DNA of 11,790 bases. Source: Methanosarcinales archaeon. Its GTDB lineage: Archaea; Halobacteriota; Methanosarcinia; Methanosarcinales; Methanocomedenaceae. Shown here piece by piece: positions 6,881 to 11,790 of the stretch (the first letter of the stretch is position 1; each line of letters begins with the position of its first letter). The translations under genes and the position numbers were made by a program. Where the stretch lies: the NCBI GenBank assembly GCA_030614485.1, contig JAUWTY010000018.1, positions 1-11,790 of the forward strand, given 5' to 3'. The notes beneath the pieces are model-generated. The model searched no databases. It was not told the origin of the DNA and was given only the letters and a program-made list of their open reading frames with translations.

Positions 6881-6907
6881 ATTACATACATTTTCCTAGT
6901 TAATTTT

Positions 6908-7588
6908 CTATGTCAGTTCCACATAGAAGAAATATGTCTGCGGACTCACAGATGCATTCACAGGCACAACCATCTGGAAGTCTTTTGTGGTTCCGTCAAA
7001 GGCTTCCTGGTTACTGTCGATCATACCAGCAAACACGAAGTCGGTCATATTGCTTCCACTGAGTCTTGACAACGCCACAGTTTTCCATGTGGGGTTCAGT
7101 GTGGCGTTATATGTCTGGACATAAGGGCCATTCACTACATTTCCCGCAACTGTCAATGCTTGTGAACCGCTTAAGGTATTGTTGGCACTGTCAGAGTTGC
7201 TGCTTGTGAAATTGTATGCGGTGTCGATATCGTCTGGTGTTGCTGCACCAAGCTGGTCCCATTTGGTTAAGTCCATGACATTATCCAATGTGGCAAAAAT
7301 ATTTCCAGCCAGGTTTGAGAGGTTGTAGTTCCATGAATACATCACGTTACCACCGCTCTCAAGCTGAAGACCATTTTCACCAGATTCATTGGTCACGTTA
7401 CCAAAGTAACCCTGCCATTTGCCAGTGGTTGACGTAACATCTGAGAAATTGATCTCAGTTATTTGTCCACCGGTTGCAGTACTGCTTCCATTTGATACAG
7501 GTGCTGCACTTGCCGGCACTACTGTTACAAGTACTACCAGCAACAATGCTGCAAACAGTTTGCTTATATAGTCTGTTTTTCGTTTCAT
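6908..7588 (-). CDS. Secreted protein made of one WQGY-type ectodomain
   Basis: The 226-residue precursor has a clear signal peptide (MKRKTDYISKLFAALLLVVL, cleavage near ASA-AP at 28-29). The rest is a single domain with no membrane anchor. Its N-terminal part reads GGQITEINFSDVTSTTGKWQ followed by GYFGNV (motif at residues 57-65); the middle has NVMYSWNYNLSNLAGNIFA, and the end has FQMVVPVNASVSPQTYFFYV then ELT. The same pattern forms the ectodomain of the receptor-like protein and the C-terminus of the 1271-residue protein. There are several N-glycosylation sequons and no cysteines. The ribosome site GGAGG lies 7 bases before the ATG. I know no named function for this domain; it may be a surface or appendage component, or a soluble partner for the receptor. 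Its promoter is not clear in the 150-base gap upstream. Confidence 0.85.
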   Translation of the reverse strand: MKRKTDYISKLFAALLLVVLVTVVPASAAPVSNGSSTATGGQITEINFSDVTSTTGKWQGYFGNVTNESGENGLQLESGGNVMYSWNYNLSNLAGNIFATLDNVMDLTKWDQLGAATPDDIDTAYNFTSSNSDSANNTLSGSQALTVAGNVVNGPYVQTYNATLNPTWKTVALSRLSGSNMTDFVFAGMIDSNQEAFDGTTKDFQMVVPVNASVSPQTYFFYVELT

Positions 7589-7738
7589 TTTTTTTCCTCC
7601 TTAGCTTTTTATTCGAGTTGTTAATCTTGATTTACATCGTGTTTTTTAATTTCTCCTTTTTGTGGATAAACGTCTCATTTTTAAGAGAAATATGTCATCA
7701 GCCGGGATTGGCCGTTGTGACTTTGAATTATTGAAATC

Positions 7739-10700
7739 TTATCTGAGTTCCAGATAAAAGTCCAAATCACCCCCCGTTACAGGATTAAGATTACATGGAA
7801 TTGATATTTCATAATTGCTGATTTTACCGTCTGCACCAACAGCCGCATTTTTTACAATTGCAATAAAGACCAGTTTTTCGTTATCCCCTGTGTCATAGTA
7901 TCCATTGGTATCTTTCGTCCCATCCCAAAGTATACCGGTTATGAAATTTGCATTAGACAGATTAGTATGGTCGGTCATATCCGTACTGTTCACTATGGGC
8001 ACATTGTAGATGACCTGACCATTGACTGTGAAGGATGTCCTGTCTATCGAAACATTCCCGTAATTGTTGCCTGAAGTGTTTGTGAACAGTTCCGAGATAT
8101 TATTTCCTGCAAATCCTGTTGCATTACCATACCCTGTTATCATTCCCAGATTAATATCAGCATCCAGGAAATCGCCCCCGCTTGCATTGGGAGAATTATC
8201 GCTGTCATAACCCAGCGGGTACAGTTCGCTCCAGTTTATGCCTGCTGATTTATTTACAGCATATAAATTGCCAATGTCAGTAGCGTTACTCCAGGTCCAC
8301 TTTAACATCACATCACTGGCACTATTATTTAAAACCACCCTGCCACTTACATTTCCATTATACTTCTGCCATGCTGACACATTGATGGTTCCGGAAGCGT
8401 TATTATTACTGGTATCTGTATCCAGAGTATTTCCATGAGGGTCTGCCTTGATGGTGATATTATGTGTCCCGGATATTGTGGTCCAGTAGGCAGTGGCATT
8501 GGCGCTGGCACCGGCAGCTATGCTGTTCATTGAGACATTATAGAATTCAGAACTACTTTCATAGAACAGGACATAGAAATTACCAGAATCAGATGCTCCC
8601 TTGTTGTAAATGGTGGCATTAATCGTCAGGTTAACATTTTCTTTAATTTCACCCGTTTCTGTAACCTTTGAAGCATCTACTCCATCATAAACAAATATTA
8701 TGTTCCCGGAAGTGAGGTTCAGGTCAGAGCCGGGACCCAAAAGCGTAATATTCCTTGTTTTTGAGGTATTGTAATTACCCGCCCAGTCATAGGCTGTTGC
8801 GTTTATAAGGTAGACGCCGGGTGATAATGCTGTAAAATTATTTACAGCAGGTGATGAGGTATTGGTAATATTCGTCACCGGCGTACCATTGGTGTAATAT
8901 AGAAATGTAGTAATATTTTTCAGGTTCAGGTCGGTTGCAGTTACGTTTACAGTAATATTATTCCCGAAATGAATGGAATTGTTTGCAGGCGTAGGACTTG
9001 TAAAGTAAATGTCGGGTGATGTGCTGTCAAGGACTATGGTCCTGGTCTGTGTAGTGTTGGAGTAACCAGACCAATCAAATGCTGTGGCGTTGATGTAATA
9101 TATCCCCTCAGACAGACCGATGAAAAGTACGTTGTTTGAGGAAGAGGTAACTGTGATATTGTTCACTTCAGTACCGTTCTCATAATAGAGGTAGTTGGTA
9201 ACATTTTTCAGGTTAATGTCAAATACAGTGATGTTGACTGGAATATAATCCTGGCTGAGGTTGGAATTATTGGCAGGAGTGGTATTGGCAAAGTTGATTA
9301 TGGGAGGGGTACCATCAACAATAATTGTTCTCGAACCAGTTTTATTGAAATTACCTGCCCAATCATATGCAGTGGCGTTGATTATGTAAATATTATCTAA
9401 TAATCCGGTAAAATTATTAAGGGTAGGAGAGGATGTGTTCGTTATATTGTTTAATAAAGTTCCATTATCGTAATAAATATAGATGGTGATATTTTTTAGG
9501 TAAGAATCGCTTGCGGTGGCATTGGTTTGAATATAATCAATGGTAAGATTCACATTATCAGGAGGTGTGGGGCTTTCAAAGGTGATGTTTGGGGGATTGG
9601 TGTCAAGAGTTATTGACAGAGTTTCGGATTTATTGAAATACCCCACTTTGTCATAAACCGTAGCATTAAGCAAATACGTCCCATCAGACAGACCACTGAA
9701 GAAACCCCAATTTTGCAGAGTGAAATAAGTGGTATTACTCATCAGGGTGCCGTTACTATAGTAAAGGTATATAGTGACGTTTTCGAGATTGTTGTCTATT
9801 GCTGAATAATTAAAATCTATCTGGGTATGTGAAAGATTTGAGTTATTAGCAGGTGTGGGACTGACAAAACCAATGGATGGTGGTGTGGTGTCAAGGATAA
9901 TGGTCCTGTTGCCGGTAGATGCGGAGTTTTCGCCTGTGTCATATGCCGTGGCATTGATGATGTAGGTGCTATCTAACAGGCCGGTGAAATTATTAAAAAT
10001 AGGTGAGGAAATGTTTGTAACATTATCTATCAGTGTACCGTTGCCATAATAGATATAAATGGTAATGTTTTTCAGGTTTTTGTCAAAAGCTGTGACATTG
10101 ACAGGAATATAGTCCTGGATAAGATACGAATTATCGAGCGGAGTGGGGGCCGTAAAGTTTATGAGCGGCAGTATGATATCGCGATCTGTCCATGCTGAAT
10201 GATTCACCCACGTCTGGTTAATGTTGGAACGAATATCAACGGTACGTGTGGATATGTTATGCTGGGTATTTGGAATTAAACCGGTTGCATTATAGAACTG
10301 GGTACCGTTTGAGACATTTATTATAAATGTACCATCCATCCAGACTTCAACATGGTCAAAATCAAAATCAGTGGGATCGGTCCATGTCCAGTTAATAAAT
10401 GTTTCATTGTAGGTTACATTTGTCAGGCTGGTGACGGATGCAGGTGGAGTAGTATCAGTTACGTTAGCAGTGTCAGTTCTATTGGCGTAAAGACCCTCTG
10501 CAGTGGTATCCAAATATGTGACATTAAATGTACCGAGTTCAACAACCTGCAGAATATTATCACCAACCGTGACAGATGTGTCTGCTGTGCTGATACTTCC
10601 CGTAAAGACGCCTGTATCATTACCGGTCTCAGTTAATACTATTGTCTCATTGTCTCCATTACTGCTCAACAATGTTACACTTGCGCTTTGGTATGAGATA

Positions 10701-11554
10701 GGGTCAGAATTCCGGTCGACATCATCAATCCTGACATAAACTGTATCGTAAACAATAATATCCGTGACATTACCAGAGCCGTTCATGTCGGCTACAAATT
10801 TGACTGAACCGTTGGTTGTCTTTGTACCTATAGTTAAATATGGTTCAGAAACGACATCAGATACGTAAGCATTATCGCTATCAAGAGCAGTGTTACTTAT
10901 GTCAGCATCTATGTAGTCATTTTGTATTGAGGTTCCGAAAACGAGCCGCATCTGACTTTCGTTTGTAAGATTTGTTAAATTCAGGAATATATCGAACGGT
11001 ATTCTCCAGTCTACAAAAGTGTTATTTGTAGTACCGAAAACATCTGGTGCATCAACAGCCCTGAAATATGTCCAGTTATTGTTGCCAACCACTACACTCC
11101 ATAAGGGGGTGACATCCGGAGCATCACTGGCTGTCATATTTTCTCCTGCATGAGTGTTTTTATGGAGATAAATTGCATCAACATTATTTCCACCTTTAAT
11201 GTACAATATGTATTCATAATTGGAAGTATTGCCATCCGTATCAAATTCTACTCCCCACACATGCTTATTGATGAAATAGTTGCCATTAAATACGGGGTCA
11301 TCTAAAATCCTCATTCGGAAATAGAGATCAGTCCCGTCATTGAATATGTATGATACAGGGTAGGTATCGTTACCAACAATTTCGACATCCTCTTTACCAC
11401 CATAGTCATCAAATGGGTCCGAAAAGTTTCCAGTTTGGTTTACAACAACATGCCACTGTTCGTCAGTTGGCCAGGCAAAGGCTGTAGAAGGCATCGAAAA
11501 AAGAATCAGGAAAATAAATGATATATTCCATTTTTGACAATTGCGATGCAACAC
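7739..11554 (-). CDS. Large secreted multidomain surface protein with Ig-like repeats
   Basis: The 1271-residue protein has a signal peptide (SFIFLILFSMPSTAFA). Domains in order: residues 28-243, a beta-sandwich resembling CBM9-like domains (SYIFNDGTDLYFRMRILDD); 246-365, a beta domain of the type VYVRIDDVDRN ... LTETGNDTGVFTGSI; 369-457, a fibronectin-III-like domain; 465-944, five Ig-like repeats; about 945-1060, a CARDB-like domain (NVNLTINATIYNKGASDSGN); 1061-1271, the WQ-x-Y-x-G module ending FYLELR. I counted roughly 95 N-x-S/T sequons, about one per 13 residues, and only two cysteines. No C-terminal membrane helix or PGF-type sorting tail is visible, so attachment is probably non-covalent or through the shared module. 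The start is GTG 11554 or TTG 11551; GAGGTGGT at 11564-11557 fits the TTG slightly better. A role in adhesion or the cell envelope is likely. Confidence 0.85.
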   Translation of the reverse strand: MLHRNCQKWNISFIFLILFSMPSTAFAWPTDEQWHVVVNQTGNFSDPFDDYGGKEDVEIVGNDTYPVSYIFNDGTDLYFRMRILDDPVFNGNYFINKHVWGVEFDTDGNTSNYEYILYIKGGNNVDAIYLHKNTHAGENMTASDAPDVTPLWSVVVGNNNWTYFRAVDAPDVFGTTNNTFVDWRIPFDIFLNLTNLTNESQMRLVFGTSIQNDYIDADISNTALDSDNAYVSDVVSEPYLTIGTKTTNGSVKFVADMNGSGNVTDIIVYDTVYVRIDDVDRNSDPISYQSASVTLLSSNGDNETIVLTETGNDTGVFTGSISTADTSVTVGDNILQVVELGTFNVTYLDTTAEGLYANRTDTANVTDTTPPASVTSLTNVTYNETFINWTWTDPTDFDFDHVEVWMDGTFIINVSNGTQFYNATGLIPNTQHNISTRTVDIRSNINQTWVNHSAWTDRDIILPLINFTAPTPLDNSYLIQDYIPVNVTAFDKNLKNITIYIYYGNGTLIDNVTNISSPIFNNFTGLLDSTYIINATAYDTGENSASTGNRTIILDTTPPSIGFVSPTPANNSNLSHTQIDFNYSAIDNNLENVTIYLYYSNGTLMSNTTYFTLQNWGFFSGLSDGTYLLNATVYDKVGYFNKSETLSITLDTNPPNITFESPTPPDNVNLTIDYIQTNATASDSYLKNITIYIYYDNGTLLNNITNTSSPTLNNFTGLLDNIYIINATAYDWAGNFNKTGSRTIIVDGTPPIINFANTTPANNSNLSQDYIPVNITVFDINLKNVTNYLYYENGTEVNNITVTSSSNNVLFIGLSEGIYYINATAFDWSGYSNTTQTRTIVLDSTSPDIYFTSPTPANNSIHFGNNITVNVTATDLNLKNITTFLYYTNGTPVTNITNTSSPAVNNFTALSPGVYLINATAYDWAGNYNTSKTRNITLLGPGSDLNLTSGNIIFVYDGVDASKVTETGEIKENVNLTINATIYNKGASDSGNFYVLFYESSSEFYNVSMNSIAAGASANATAYWTTISGTHNITIKADPHGNTLDTDTSNNNASGTINVSAWQKYNGNVSGRVVLNNSASDVMLKWTWSNATDIGNLYAVNKSAGINWSELYPLGYDSDNSPNASGGDFLDADINLGMITGYGNATGFAGNNISELFTNTSGNNYGNVSIDRTSFTVNGQVIYNVPIVNSTDMTDHTNLSNANFITGILWDGTKDTNGYYDTGDNEKLVFIAIVKNAAVGADGKISNYEISIPCNLNPVTGGDLDFYLELR
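8723..10162 (-). repeat. Five tandem Ig-like repeats of exactly 96 codons
   Basis: Equivalent positions start at residues 465, 561, 657, 753 and 849 of the large surface protein (INFTAPTP, IGFVSPTP, ITFESPTP, INFANTTP, IYFTSPTP), so the period is 96 residues (288 bp) with no insertion or deletion. Each unit also has L-K/E-N-I/V-T, a YY-x-NGT strand and Y-x-I/L-NAT-A/V-x-D. Repeats 3 and 5 are closest in their second halves (both contain NAT-AYDWAGN). The units have diverged at many positions. Confidence 0.9.
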
Positions 11555-11620
11555 AGACCACCTCTTTTAGTTCCAATCTTCAAACATTTTTTATTACAGA
11601 ATCTAGTTATGATTATTATG

Positions 11621-11650
11621 ATTATATATGTATTTACCAGTTTATATATA
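11621..11650 (-). promoter_or_regulatory. TATA-rich promoter region of the large surface protein gene
   Basis: Two TATA-like boxes read on the minus strand as TATATATAAA (11650-11641) and CATATATAAT (11630-11621). They would place transcription starts near 11620 and 11600, giving leaders of about 45-65 bases. Which one is used cannot be told from sequence. Confidence 0.5.
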
Positions 11651-11700
11651 TTATGTAAGTTATACCAAAATGATTTTTTCACGTATCCCCAATCATCCCA

Positions 11701-11790
11701 TCACAGTTCATACCGTGTAGAAGACCACACTTCCCTCAATATCCCTTTAATATTGTTCTTATCTACAGAAACATCAAATTTTCTATCAAT
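11701..11790 (-). CDS. C-terminal end of an unidentified gene (runs off window)
   Basis: One minus-strand frame is open from the window edge for 29 codons and ends in TGA at 11703-11701. It contains FDVSVDKNNIKGILREVW and ends SSTRYEL, a plausible soluble protein tail with mixed charged and hydrophobic residues. The two other minus-strand frames contain stops. It is too short to identify. If real, it is cotranscribed or closely followed by the large surface protein gene, with 146 bases between them that hold that gene's TATA elements. Confidence 0.4.
   Translation of the reverse strand: MDRKFDVSVDKNNIKGILREVWSSTRYEL

Noticed and set aside
7672..7738. A possible terminator hairpin after the large surface protein gene, around GCCGGGATTGGCCG.
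   Set aside because: The stem is only three to four base pairs and no clear T tract follows on the minus strand.
8723..10162. The 288-bp periodicity as a CRISPR-like or noncoding satellite array.
   Set aside because: The repeats are in frame, diverged at DNA level and encode Ig-like domains; there are no short identical repeats with unique spacers.

Overview
The window looks like a chromosomal segment of an archaeon, most likely a methanogen or methane-/alkane-oxidising relative in the Methanosarcinia (Methanosarcinales or ANME-2-like). The evidence is indirect: TATA-like boxes about 45 to 75 bases before starts, Shine-Dalgarno sites of the GGAGGTGA type, a DtxR-FeoA fusion next to feoB, a KamA-type radical SAM enzyme, and long secreted proteins very rich in N-glycosylation sequons, with Ig-like, CARDB and CWB2-like modules. 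Base composition is moderately AT-rich. I cannot fix the genus. I saw no tRNA, rRNA, CRISPR array, transposase or attachment site.

Left part (1-1070, minus strand): an iron-uptake operon. A DtxR-family regulator fused to a FeoA domain is followed after 7 bases by feoB, which runs off the window. Its promoter holds a perfect palindrome, TTTAGGT-TT-ACCTAAA, between the TATA box and the expected transcription start, so iron-dependent autorepression is likely. Divergently transcribed (1217-3034, plus) is a 603-605 residue KamA-family radical SAM aminomutase. Its substrate-pocket residues match my recollection of glutamate 2,3-aminomutase rather than lysine 2,3-aminomutase, and it has an unexplained helical N-terminal extension of about 200 residues.

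Right part (3073-11790, minus strand): a cell-surface locus. In transcription order it contains the tail of an unidentified gene; a 1271-residue secreted multidomain protein with five Ig-like repeats of exactly 96 residues; a 226-residue secreted protein; a membrane-anchored CWB2-like protein with a cytoplasmic zinc ribbon; a receptor-like protein with signal peptide, ectodomain, transmembrane helix, CARF-like domain and winged helix; and a small two-helix membrane protein that overlaps the receptor gene.

The most interesting feature is the receptor (3269-4930). It appears to join an extracellular domain to a cytoplasmic CARF-like ligand domain and a DNA-binding domain. The same ectodomain type, marked by a W-Q-x-Y-x-G motif and a common closing strand, also makes up the 226-residue protein and the C-terminus of the 1271-residue protein. 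A working hypothesis is that the secreted proteins form or bind the cell surface while the receptor monitors that surface and controls transcription. A 12-bp perfect inverted repeat and a tandem 17-bp direct repeat upstream of the receptor operon are candidate control sites. The hypothesis is inference; the module sharing and gene order are visible in the sequence.
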